Shown here piece by piece: positions 1-6,899 of a stretch of DNA of 64,000 nt (the stretch's first letter is position 1; every line of letters begins with the position of its first letter). The translations under genes were made by a program, and so were the position numbers. The notes under the pieces were generated by a model that was not told the origin of the DNA, did no database searches, and was given only the letters and a program-made list of their open reading frames with translations. Source of the stretch: Corynebacterium imitans (GTDB taxonomy: Bacteria > Actinomycetota > Actinomycetes > Mycobacteriales > Mycobacteriaceae); the NCBI RefSeq assembly GCF_000739455.1, contig NZ_CP009211.1, forward strand, positions 1,129,660 through 1,193,659. Reading direction: 5' to 3'.

Positions 1-63
1 GGACTCGAGGGCAACCAGCTCGCGGCGTTTTTCTATAGCGAAAACCATTCAGCCTTTCCGCTA

Positions 64-330
64 CTGGGAATGTCCAAAATGCCCTTAGACATCCCGTCCA
101 AAAAGTCGTTGGACTCCTTGTCCAAAAAGCCCTTAGACATGACATGCGCTGTTTGTGGCGTGGCCAAATGGAGCTAGCTCCGTTTAGGAGATCGGTCAAG
201 TGGCGACCTGGGGTTTTGCTGGCGGGGCGTGGCCAAATGGAGCTAGCTCCATTTAGCACGACGTTGCTATGTCGGACATTCCTTCCCCAGGCAACCAGTC
301 TGGGCTGCGGCCCTAGAACCATTGGACACA
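64..330. repeat. TGTCCAA-type direct and inverted repeats
   Basis: Two near-identical direct repeats of the form GTCCAAAA(T/A)GCCCTTAGACAT lie at about 72-92 and 120-140. Further GTCCAAAAAG and TTGGACTCC pieces lie between them, and an inverted TTGGACACA follows near 322. No convincing gene is present from 1 to 482. This block sits upstream of the DUF4143-type ATPase gene and next to two other repeat families, so it may be regulatory or the remains of a mobile unit. Function is unknown. Confidence 0.6.
166..254. repeat. Two copies of a 20-bp palindrome
   Basis: The palindrome AAATGGAGCT/AGCTCCATTT is perfect at 235-254 and has one mismatch (G for A) at 166-185. Both copies are preceded by the same GCGTGGCC context, so the repeated unit is about 30 bp with a period of 69 bp. 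Symmetry of this kind fits a dimeric DNA-binding protein. The nearest gene downstream is the ATPase at 483. I do not recognise the motif. Confidence 0.7.
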
Positions 331-347
331 TATTGCGTGGTCCTAAT

Positions 348-439
348 TGACAATTTTGGGTAATAAAACGTGTACATTTTGGGTAATTCAACGTGTGCAA
401 TTTGGGTAATAGAATGTGTACAATCTGGGTAACATTCCG
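348..439. repeat. Four tandem 23-bp repeats (iteron-like)
   Basis: Four head-to-tail units of exactly 23 bp occupy 348-370, 371-393, 394-416 and 417-439. The consensus is roughly TGTACAATTTGGGTAAT plus six less conserved bases ending CG. The array stops 31 bp before a TACGGT -10-like box (471-476), itself 6 nt before the ATG at 483. A 23-bp period is close to two helical turns, so bound proteins would line up on one face. It is probably an operator array for the ATPase gene, but could be the remnant of a replication or partition site. Confidence 0.75.
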
Positions 440-482
440 TTCTACCTGGCGTTACTCTACAATCCCGTGCTACGGTTTGAGC

Positions 483-1760
483 ATGGATGAGGCCACAGAT
501 TCAACGAAATATGTGAGGAGGGAGATAGATACCCTCCTTGACGAGGTCATGCCGTACTTTCCTGCGATTGCGCTGGAAGGTGCAAAGGGCGTGGGGAAGA
601 CCCAAACGGCGTTGCAGCGTGCTGAGCATGTGCTTCAGTTGGACTCCCCGGGGATGAGTGACTTGCTTGCGGCTGATCCTTCGATCGTGCACTCGCGGCA
701 GGGCAGTGTGCTCATTGATGAGTGGCAGAAATACCCACCGGTATGGGATATCGTCCGTCGGGCGGTGGACGCGGGGGCACCGGCTGGGTCTTTTCTTCTG
801 ACAGGAAGTGCGTACCCGCCACATGGGGCCGGAATCCATTCTGGGGCCGGAAGGATCGATGCAGTACGGATGCGCCCATTCGCAATGCAGGAGCGTTCGT
901 TGGCACGTACCAAGGTGCGTATCGCGGATATCTTTCATGGAATGCAAAGCAACGTTGAAGCGGAAGAGGTTGCTGTCGGTGTGACGGATTATGCCGAGGA
1001 GATTTGTCGCTCGGGGTTTCCCGGCATCATGGAGCTTCCGCCGCGGCTGCGGACGATGCGCCTGAATTCTTACGTCGAGCGTCTTGCAACGCACGAGTTC
1101 GAAGAACTGGGGCAGCGTATTCGTGATCCGCAGTCTGTGATCCGTTGGCTCTCCGCGTATGCTGCCGGCTCATCGCGGACAGACAGCTATCAGTCGATCC
1201 TTGATCGCGCGACACCCGGTGAGGCTGACAAGCCCGCGAGGAAAACGACGCAGGGCTATCGTCGTCTCTTGGAGCAGTTGATGATCCTCGAGCCGCTTCC
1301 CGCATGGGAGCCACTGCAGGCTGGATTTCCTCCGCTGATCCGTTCGCCTAAGCACCACCTGTGTGATCCAGGCCTGGCCGCAACACTGCTCGGTGCGACG
1401 CCGGCTTCTCTGATCTCGGGGGATCCAGCGCAAAGCGAGTTGTTTGCCCAGCTTTTCGAGTCTTTCGTGCTTTTGAGTGCTCGCGTCGCAGCAGAGACCT
1501 TTGGCGCGAAAACGTGGCACTTGCGTGCGCGGAGGGGCGAGCGTGAATTGGACATCCTCGTCGAGGACATGGAGAAGCGGATACTCGGGATCGAGGTAAA
1601 GGTTTCGCCGGAGGTCCGTGACGATGACGTGGCGCACCTGCACTGGTTGAGAGTTCAGTTGGGGCCGAAGTGGGCTGGCGGCATGGTGGTGCATGCCGGT
1701 AGCCACCTGTACCGGCGCGCTGACGGAATCTGGGTCGTCCCCTTGGCTGCGTTGGGCTAG
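483..1760 (+). CDS. AAA-type ATPase with DUF4143-like C-terminal domain
   Basis: A 425-aa protein. A P-loop GAKGVGKT lies at about residues 33-40 and a Walker B strand ending VLIDEWQ at about 76-82, typical of the AAA_14/DUF4143 family of uncharacterised bacterial ATPases. The C-terminal part (about 370-390) has the pattern RELDILVED...GIEVKVS, an E-x-D...E-x-K arrangement seen in PD-(D/E)XK-like folds of this family. I chose the ATG at 483 over the in-frame ATG at 393 because 393 lies inside the tandem repeats and 483 follows a TANNNT box by 6 nt, the layout of a leaderless start. Cellular role is unknown. It is flanked by non-coding repeats and an unrelated transporter gene. Confidence 0.75.
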   Translation: MDEATDSTKYVRREIDTLLDEVMPYFPAIALEGAKGVGKTQTALQRAEHVLQLDSPGMSDLLAADPSIVHSRQGSVLIDEWQKYPPVWDIVRRAVDAGAPAGSFLLTGSAYPPHGAGIHSGAGRIDAVRMRPFAMQERSLARTKVRIADIFHGMQSNVEAEEVAVGVTDYAEEICRSGFPGIMELPPRLRTMRLNSYVERLATHEFEELGQRIRDPQSVIRWLSAYAAGSSRTDSYQSILDRATPGEADKPARKTTQGYRRLLEQLMILEPLPAWEPLQAGFPPLIRSPKHHLCDPGLAATLLGATPASLISGDPAQSELFAQLFESFVLLSARVAAETFGAKTWHLRARRGERELDILVEDMEKRILGIEVKVSPEVRDDDVAHLHWLRVQLGPKWAGGMVVHAGSHLYRRADGIWVVPLAALG

Positions 1761-1875
1761 TGGCACTGCTTTCGTGCTGCGAAGCGCCTATGCTTTTGCT
1801 ACGGTCAGGTGCGATAAAAACCGGCCCCCAGCGGGCGCTTGAGCCATGCCGCCGTTTTACCGAGAAGGACTCCCC

Positions 1876-3063
1876 ATGGAAACCTCCGCACAACGCGGTA
1901 ACGCCGCCGAAGTGTTCGCCGCGTTTCTCAAACTCGGCTGCACGTCTTTCGGCGGCCCGGTCGCGCACCTTGGTTTCTTCCGCGAGGAGTTCGTCGCTCG
2001 CCGCAGGTGGCTCAGCGACGCCGAGTACGCCGACCTCGTCGCCCTGTGCCAATTCCTCCCCGGTCCGGCCTCCAGCCAGGTTGGTATGGCGCTCGGGCTG
2101 CGCCGGGCTGGCATGCTGGGGTTGGTAGCGGCGTGGGTGGCGTTTACGGCACCGTCGGCAATCGCCCTGGTCTGCTTCGCGCTCGGCGTGAGCAAACTCG
2201 GCAACGTCGCAGACGCTGGCTGGCTCATCGGCATGAAAGCCGCGGCGGTCGCCGTGGTGGCGCACGCGCTGATCGGGATGGCGACGTCGCTGGTCGCGGA
2301 CAAGTGGCGCGCGCTCATCGCGGTGGTTGCGATGGTGCTGGTGCTGCTTGTGCCGAGCCCGCTCATCCAGGTCGCTGCGATCCTTGTCGGCGCGGCGGCC
2401 GGCTACACACTGCTGCGCGAAGCCGCCCCCGCGAACGAGCCCACGTCGGCGCCGCCCCTCCCAAAGAGCACTGGAATCACGAGCCTGGCCATCTTTTTCG
2501 GGTTGCTGCTCGCGTTGCCGATCATCGCCCGTGGCAGCGACGTGGGGCTCATGCTTATCGACGGCTTCTACCGCGCCGGTGCCCTCGTCTTCGGCGGCGG
2601 ACACGTCGTCCTGCCGCTGCTGGAGCAAGCCGTGGTGCCGACAAGATTGGTGAGCGCCGACGTCTTCCTTGCCGGCTACGGCGCAGCCCAGGCGGTGCCC
2701 GGCCCGCTGTTTACGTTCGCGTCCTTCCTCGGCGCGAGCGCGACCGGCATCCACTGGGCGCTGGGCGCGGTGCTCGCCACGGTGGCGATCTTCCTGCCCG
2801 CGGCCCTGCTCGTCGTCGGTGCAATGCCGTTTTGGGACGCGCTACGCGCGCATCCGGCGAGCCGGAGCGTGCTGGCCGGTGCCAACGCGGCAGTCGTAGG
2901 CATCCTCGCCGCCGCGCTGTACACACCAGTCTTCACCGCCGGTATCGCGGGGCCGGCAACGATGGCGCTCGCGGCTGTGGCTTTTGTTGCTCTGCGCTCG
3001 TGGAAGGTACCTGCCTGGGCCGTGGTCATCGCTGCGGCGGCAGTGGGACTCGTTGCGCTGTAA
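1876..3063 (+). CDS. chrA: Chromate transporter, CHR family
   Basis: A 395-aa very hydrophobic protein of CHR-family length, with two homologous halves. The first half carries the family pattern FLKLGCTSFGGPVAHLG followed by LCQFLPGPASSQVG. The second half has FYRAGALVFGGGHVVLPLLE and GYGAAQAVPGPLFTFASFLG. The family exports chromate or related oxyanions across the inner membrane. I chose ATG 1876, preceded by AGAAGGA with 6 nt spacing, over an in-frame ATG at 1846 without a ribosome site. It stands alone, with no chrB-like regulator visible. Confidence 0.88.
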   Translation: METSAQRGNAAEVFAAFLKLGCTSFGGPVAHLGFFREEFVARRRWLSDAEYADLVALCQFLPGPASSQVGMALGLRRAGMLGLVAAWVAFTAPSAIALVCFALGVSKLGNVADAGWLIGMKAAAVAVVAHALIGMATSLVADKWRALIAVVAMVLVLLVPSPLIQVAAILVGAAAGYTLLREAAPANEPTSAPPLPKSTGITSLAIFFGLLLALPIIARGSDVGLMLIDGFYRAGALVFGGGHVVLPLLEQAVVPTRLVSADVFLAGYGAAQAVPGPLFTFASFLGASATGIHWALGAVLATVAIFLPAALLVVGAMPFWDALRAHPASRSVLAGANAAVVGILAAALYTPVFTAGIAGPATMALAAVAFVALRSWKVPAWAVVIAAAAVGLVAL

Positions 3064-3118
3064 GCCACCCCATACCAGTGTGATGGGCCACACGTTGTAT
3101 CGTGCGCTGTTACGTTTC

Positions 3119-3458
3119 GACGGGGTAGAACCAGTGGCCGATTTGCGCAAGGGTCTTCCGCGCTGGTCTGTCCCCGTCTAGGGTGAGACGTAGCAGGTCA
3201 GACGCCCTCCCCGCACAATAGAACGCAAGGGGAGCAGAGCCGAAGACACGCTGGAAGTGAAGCGTCGACAGGAAGGAGACCGGATGACAGCAAGTGATAC
3301 TGAGCATCACGACGGTGCCTCCGGCGCGGGCAATACGCCATACGCGGCATAGCCATAATCCGACTTCCAAATCGCAAGGGATGCGAGAAGCGGAGCTTCC
3401 GGCGAAACGGTTCGCGTAAGGAGCTGCACCACCAGCAATAGGCTGGACGCGACGAAAG
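3119..3458 (+). other. Gene-poor stretch with several hairpins, possible structured RNA
   Basis: No recognisable protein gene lies between the chromate transporter and tRNA-Glu. Inverted repeats are frequent: GACGGGG/CCCCGTC (3119-3125 with 3172-3178), CTCCCC/GGGGAG near 3207-3234, ACGCT/AGCGT near 3248-3265. The block ends in a strong intrinsic terminator at 3459-3488, which implies that something is transcribed rightward. It does not match the conserved cores of RNase P RNA, tmRNA or SRP RNA as I know them. Calling it an RNA gene is inference. Confidence 0.35.
3284..3352 (+). CDS. Possible 22-aa ORF
   Basis: A 22-codon frame begins with ATG five nt after a very good ribosome site (AAGGAG in GGAAGGAGACCGG). 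The product starts MTASDTEHHDG and has no recognisable domain. It sits in the middle of the hairpin-rich block ahead of a terminator. It may be a leader or small peptide, or a chance Shine-Dalgarno within an RNA gene. Confidence 0.35.
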   Translation: MTASDTEHHDGASGAGNTPYAA

Positions 3459-3488
3459 AAAGGCGCACCTTAAGAGGGTGCGCCTTTT
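3459..3488 (+). terminator. Intrinsic terminator
   Basis: An 11-bp perfect stem (AAAGGCGCACC/GGTGCGCCTTT) with the 7-nt loop TTAAGAG, followed by T residues. It would end rightward transcription of the hairpin-rich block before the tRNA. Confidence 0.85.
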
Positions 3489-3587
3489 AGCATGTAGAAG
3501 ACATTAAAAAATGTGCTCTACGCTGGTGATTTGTGCGTTTAATGTGACACCCTCTATTGTTTTAAAAGTCGCAAGGAAAGCGAACGC

Positions 3588-3660
3588 GCCCCGTTCGTCT
3601 AGTGGCCTAGGACGCCGCCCTCTCACGGCGGTAACACGGGTTCAAATCCCGTACGGGGTA
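3588..3660 (+). tRNA. tRNA-Glu (CTC anticodon)
   Basis: A complete 73-nt cloverleaf. Acceptor GCCCCGT pairs with ACGGGGT. The anticodon loop reads CCTCTCAC within a GCCGC stem, giving CTC for Glu. The T arm has ACGGG-TTCAAAT-CCCGT. The discriminator is A3660 and CCA is encoded at 3661-3663. The gene is followed at once by an intrinsic terminator. Confidence 0.96.
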
Positions 3661-3667
3661 CCACATG

Positions 3668-3706
3668 AAGTGGCCGGCATCAGCAAAGATGCTGGCCACT
3701 TTTGCT
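3668..3706 (+). terminator. Intrinsic terminator after tRNA-Glu
   Basis: A 14-bp stem AAGTGGCCGGCATC / GATGCTGGCCACTT (3668-3681 with 3688-3701, one G-T pair) with loop AGCAAA, followed by a TTTTGCTTT tract. Confidence 0.9.
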
Positions 3707-3869
3707 TTATCCGGTCACCACCACTTCGCGTCGGCGCTATCAAACGGCAGGTTCCACCGCTTCGCCATTTGCGCGAACACTGCCCGCTCCTGCGCACCCG
3801 AGAGATCGACGGTGAGTGCGCCCTGGTCGATCGACTTGCCGTAGGGGACCATGTACAGTGCCCAGCCGT

Positions 3870-3877
3870 TGTTGTGC
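3870..3877. repeat. Left target-site duplication of IS
   Basis: TGTTGTGC occurs here and again at 5374-5381 on the other side of the IS element, inside the split gene. Eight bases is the usual duplication length for IS256-type elements. Confidence 0.85.
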
Positions 3878-3943
3878 GACTTAAGTGACAAAATGTGTGC
3901 TTTTCTCGGCGTGTCGACTTAAGTGACAAAATGTGTGCTTTTT
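3878..3943. repeat. Duplicated left terminal repeat of the IS
   Basis: Two copies of GACTTAAGTGACAAAATGTG followed by TGCTTTT start at 3878 and 3916, a 38-bp tandem duplication. The outer copy abuts the target duplication, so it was the one used in this insertion. Confidence 0.85.
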
Positions 3944-3982
3944 CAGGGGGCCGGGATGGGGGGTAGGGGTGTTGTGCTGGGG

Positions 3983-5209
3983 TTATGAGCGTCCTGCCCA
4001 GCCGTGTCGGATGGCCCAGGAGGGGTTGAAGTCGGTGTCGATGCCGGTGTCGTAGACTTTCGGCCGGCCGTCGGGTGAGTTGGCTTGGTCGCGTTCACGC
4101 ATGTGTGCCTGGCGGGCGTGTGCGTAGCCTGCGTGGCCGAAGTCTTGCTCGATTGCTAGCGCCAGCGGGTCATCGTGGTGTTGGGTGTGCAGGTAGAGCC
4201 ACCAGTCCATGATGATTCGTTGGTGTTCGTCAAATGCGCCGCGGTGGGCTCGGGCAAGGTGTTTCAGCTGTGCGTTCACGCCGCCTTCCAGGCTGTTTGT
4301 GGTGGTCTTCAACTCGGTTGTGGTGCGGTGTGGTGGGTTGAGCCAGACGAAGAGGTGGCCTTGTTGGTAGAGGCGCTCGAACCGGCGGTAGGCTCTGCGG
4401 GCTCTGGGATGGGTGTACCACCATTGCTGGTTGTCGCGGATGCGTTTTGGGATCTCCTCTGGGGCGACTTGGTTGCGGTAGGTGCGGTCTTTGAGCCAGT
4501 CACCGTAGAGGTCATGGAAGCGGTTGAGGCGAAGTGCCCAGTCAATTGCCTGATCGCGGGTGGTGATGTGGGTCAGCTGGTTGCCGAGGCGAAGCAGTGC
4601 TTTGTGGGCGGTAAGTGTTGGTTGGCGTGTGGTGTCTTTGATGGTGTCGCGGCGTACGTGGACGAGGCAGCGTTGGATAGCAGCGTTTGGCCAGCATTGT
4701 TTGATGGCTTTGTGGGCGCCACCGGAGCCGTCTGTAGTCACGACTAGGGGTTCGGCGATCAGGTCGAAGAGTTTGGCGTAGTCGTAGGCGGTTTCTCGTG
4801 TGCACCAGTGCCAGGCGACGACGTGCTCGCTGGTTGCAGCGACAAGCAGGCATTTCTTGTGGAAGTAGGTCCCGTCGATAAAGAGCTGGTCGTAGACGCG
4901 GTACGGGTCTGGTTTGCACGGGACAATGATGAACCAGAAGTAGGTGAACCAGCGGATCAGTGTGCGCCTGGAGACGTTGTGTGCAGCAGCTACAGCGTCG
5001 AGGGGGCGTTGGCCGGTGATCCAATCGATGAAGACGGAAAACCGATATGCGCTGGTCTTGGCCGTGTTGGGGTTGGTGAAGGTGTGCCCGCAGTGTGTGC
5101 AGCGCCATCGCTGTGTTCCGCTGGAGGTGGTGCCCATTTTTGTGGCGGTGTGCTCGCATGCCGGGCATAGGGGCCTGTTGTGTTTTCTCTTTCTGTGTTG
5201 AGTTGGCAT
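3983..5209 (-). CDS. IS1249-type transposase
   Basis: A 408-aa DDE transposase. The N-terminus has a zinc-ribbon pattern (CPACEH...WRCTHCGHTF, residues about 15-45), then an HTH-like stretch (AAAHNVSRRTLIRWF). Candidate catalytic residues are D in LFIDGTYFHKK, D in VVTTDGSGGAHKAI and E in TTNSLEGGVNAQLK, the arrangement of the IS256/IS1249 group. The length is normal and I see no frame damage, so the element may still be active. ATG 5209 has no clear ribosome site. Confidence 0.9.
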   Translation of the reverse strand: MPTQHRKRKHNRPLCPACEHTATKMGTTSSGTQRWRCTHCGHTFTNPNTAKTSAYRFSVFIDWITGQRPLDAVAAAHNVSRRTLIRWFTYFWFIIVPCKPDPYRVYDQLFIDGTYFHKKCLLVAATSEHVVAWHWCTRETAYDYAKLFDLIAEPLVVTTDGSGGAHKAIKQCWPNAAIQRCLVHVRRDTIKDTTRQPTLTAHKALLRLGNQLTHITTRDQAIDWALRLNRFHDLYGDWLKDRTYRNQVAPEEIPKRIRDNQQWWYTHPRARRAYRRFERLYQQGHLFVWLNPPHRTTTELKTTTNSLEGGVNAQLKHLARAHRGAFDEHQRIIMDWWLYLHTQHHDDPLALAIEQDFGHAGYAHARQAHMRERDQANSPDGRPKVYDTGIDTDFNPSWAIRHGWAGRS

Positions 5210-5373
5210 GCAGCTGGTTTAACAGCCTGCTGCCATAGCACATCCAACGCCTGAAGTGGTGGACCTTCCGGTCTACGGCCGGGAATCCCGATTCAACGAG
5301 CACTGTCCCGCCGTAGGCCCAGGCAGGACCGGGAATCCATATCCAAAAAAGCACACATTATGTCGCTTAACCC

Positions 5374-5381
5374 TGTTGTGC
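5374..5381. repeat. Right target-site duplication of IS
   Basis: The TGTTGTGC copy matching 3870-3877. It lies in the coding sequence of the interrupted minus-strand gene. Confidence 0.85.
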
Positions 5382-6051
5382 TCGGGGTCGACGCGAGCGG
5401 CCTCGGCGCTTTCCACCACGAGGAAGTCCTTTTCTCGGGGCCCTCGGGCGGGTACTTCAGTGTCGTAGCAGAAAGTGAATTTCTGCTCCGGCAGGGGCAT
5501 CCATTCGCCGTTCGGGTTAAGCAGCAGACACAACGCGGAATAGTTGTACACGTGGAGATCCTCGTCGCCCTTGCTGTACGCCCGCCCGTGTTTGATCAGG
5601 TCACCGATCAGGACTGGGTAGAGGCGCAACCAACCGTTATTCCATGCCTCCTGGACGCGGTTTCGGCGCCGGATCTCCCGTATCCCGCGGTAGGCCATAA
5701 ACCCGGCTGCGGCGTAGAACAGCAGGGCCATACACAAGAAGATGAAGGTGACGTGGAACAAACTGGGGTCAAACCCGGAAAGCGCCGCGTTGCCGATGAG
5801 CACGAGGCCTATAGGGAAGATAACGGTGATCAGGATCAGCTGCGTGCGCCGGATCAGCGTGGGTCGGCCCTCTCGCTGAATGAGCTCGGCGATGCCGCTA
5901 GTATCTTGCGCTGGGTTTTCCCTCCCCACGGGGACGCTTTGGAGGGCGTTGCGGAGCCGGGTGTAGTCGGCGTCGTAAAAGGGGAGCCTGGCGGGGGTGA
6001 AGTCTTCCCGGTTGATCATGTGGCCCAGGGTACGTCGATCAATGGCAGGTG

Positions 6052-6822
6052 TCAGTACTTTTCCCACCAACGCTCGTCTGCGTCGTGTCCCGGCAGCTGC
6101 CACGTGCGTGCGATATGGGAAAAGATGCGCGCCTCATCTTCCCCGGACAGATTCACGGCGACCGCGCCCTGGTCGACGGGCTCGCCGTAGGGAGCCAAGT
6201 ACAGAACCCAACCGTTGTTGTGTTGCGGGTCGACGGCAGGAGCCGCGCCGGATTCGGCGATGCGCAACTCATGCGGACCAGCATTGCGGTTGAGCCTGAG
6301 CAATTGCTCCTTTACCGGTATCCATTCGCCTTTGGGACTCAGTACGAGCGCTGGTGCGGTGCATGTGGCGCGCTGGCCTTTGGCAATGTGTTTCGCCGCG
6401 GTGTCCCCCTTCGGTACGAGGTCACCGATGAGCGCTGGAGCCACGCGCAGCCAGCCGTTTGCCCACGCCTGCTGGATTCGCTGCCGACGCCTACGCTCCC
6501 GGTACACGTACGAGCCCCGGCCAAAGACCATCATGAGTACCACCACGATCGTGAAGAAGGTATTGCCCGAGACCATTTGGGCAACAACCACAAAACCGGC
6601 CATAAAGAGGTAGGCGGGTATGGATTGCGGCTCGGGCTGGAACAGGCCCTTCTGGATGGGCAGGGAGATCCGTTCGCGCTGAATGAGCTCAGCAACGCCG
6701 GTGGGGTCACGCTGCGGATTGGGTGTCGCCACAGGTGCGTCCTGGATGGCCAGGGTGAGGCGCGTGTAATCCGTGTCGTAGATAGGCAGCCTGGAGGCGG
6801 TGAGGTCGTCCCGGTTGATCAT
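6052..6822 (-). CDS. Uncharacterised membrane protein, intact paralogue of the broken gene
   Basis: A 256-aa protein starting MINRDDLTASRLPIYDTDY. Two adjacent hydrophobic segments (about 80-120, including AYLFMAGFVVVAQMV and TIVVVLMMVFG) suggest membrane anchoring, followed by a basic patch YRERRRRQR and a soluble C-terminal domain ending DERWWEKY. It is a tandem duplicate of the IS-broken gene immediately downstream (same strand, 32-nt gap). I chose ATG 6822 because both paralogues share the MINR start. The frame is open further upstream. No domain is recognised. The paralogue may keep the function lost by the insertion. Confidence 0.7.
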   Translation of the reverse strand: MINRDDLTASRLPIYDTDYTRLTLAIQDAPVATPNPQRDPTGVAELIQRERISLPIQKGLFQPEPQSIPAYLFMAGFVVVAQMVSGNTFFTIVVVLMMVFGRGSYVYRERRRRQRIQQAWANGWLRVAPALIGDLVPKGDTAAKHIAKGQRATCTAPALVLSPKGEWIPVKEQLLRLNRNAGPHELRIAESGAAPAVDPQHNNGWVLYLAPYGEPVDQGAVAVNLSGEDEARIFSHIARTWQLPGHDADERWWEKY

Positions 6823-6854
6823 GCGGCCCAGGGTACGTGCTCGACGCACACGGC

Positions 6855-6889
6855 GGCCGCCGGTTGTCACACTTGGTCAACCGGCGGCC
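6855..6889 (-). terminator. Hairpin after the phosphoesterase gene
   Basis: A 12-bp GC-rich stem (GGCCGCCGGTTG/CAACCGGCGGCC) with an 11-nt loop lies just past the stop of the minus-strand phosphoesterase gene. No T tract follows on the minus strand, so efficiency is uncertain. Confidence 0.55.
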
Positions 6890-6899
6890 GGAGTCTTGG

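Larger units (their letters stand above)
3878..5373 (-). mobile_element. IS1249-like insertion sequence (IS256 family)
   Basis: A 1496-bp element with one transposase gene on the minus strand. The left end starts GACTTAAGTGACAAAATGTG and the right end, read inward, starts GGGTTAAGCGACATAATGTG, giving an imperfect terminal inverted repeat of about 26 bp. Flanking 8-bp duplications TGTTGTGC mark a clean insertion. The left end is unusual: a second copy of the terminal repeat begins at 3916, exactly 38 bp inside the first, so the end is tandemly duplicated. Confidence 0.9.
3715..6019 (-). pseudogene. Membrane protein gene interrupted by an IS element
   Basis: The N-terminal part reads leftward from ATG 6019 (MINREDFTPARLPFY...) to 5374. 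The C-terminal part (...NNGWALYMVPYGKS...DAKWW stop) occupies 3715-3877. Both parts align along their length with the intact neighbour at 6052-6822, which starts MINRDDLTASRLPIY and ends NNGWVLYLAPYGE...DERWW. The break is the 1496-bp IS at 3878-5373, and the 8-bp TGTTGTGC is duplicated on both sides. Removing the IS and one repeat copy restores a frame of about 266 codons. The N-terminal part has two hydrophobic segments in the middle. Function of the family is unknown. Confidence 0.85.

Noticed and set aside
393..482. N-terminal extension of the ATPase from ATG 393
   Set aside because: It lies inside the 23-bp tandem repeats and translates to non-conserved sequence. ATG 483 follows a -10-like box.
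1348..2754. Long minus-strand ORF of 468 aa opposite the ATPase and chromate transporter
   Set aside because: It spans two genes on the other strand, is Arg/His-rich low-complexity, and has no domain. A GC-driven shadow.
2007..3083. 358-aa plus-strand ORF within the chromate transporter
   Set aside because: Arg-rich alternate frame of a recognised gene.
3064..3488. RNase P RNA, tmRNA or SRP RNA at this locus
   Set aside because: The conserved cores of these RNAs as I know them are not present.
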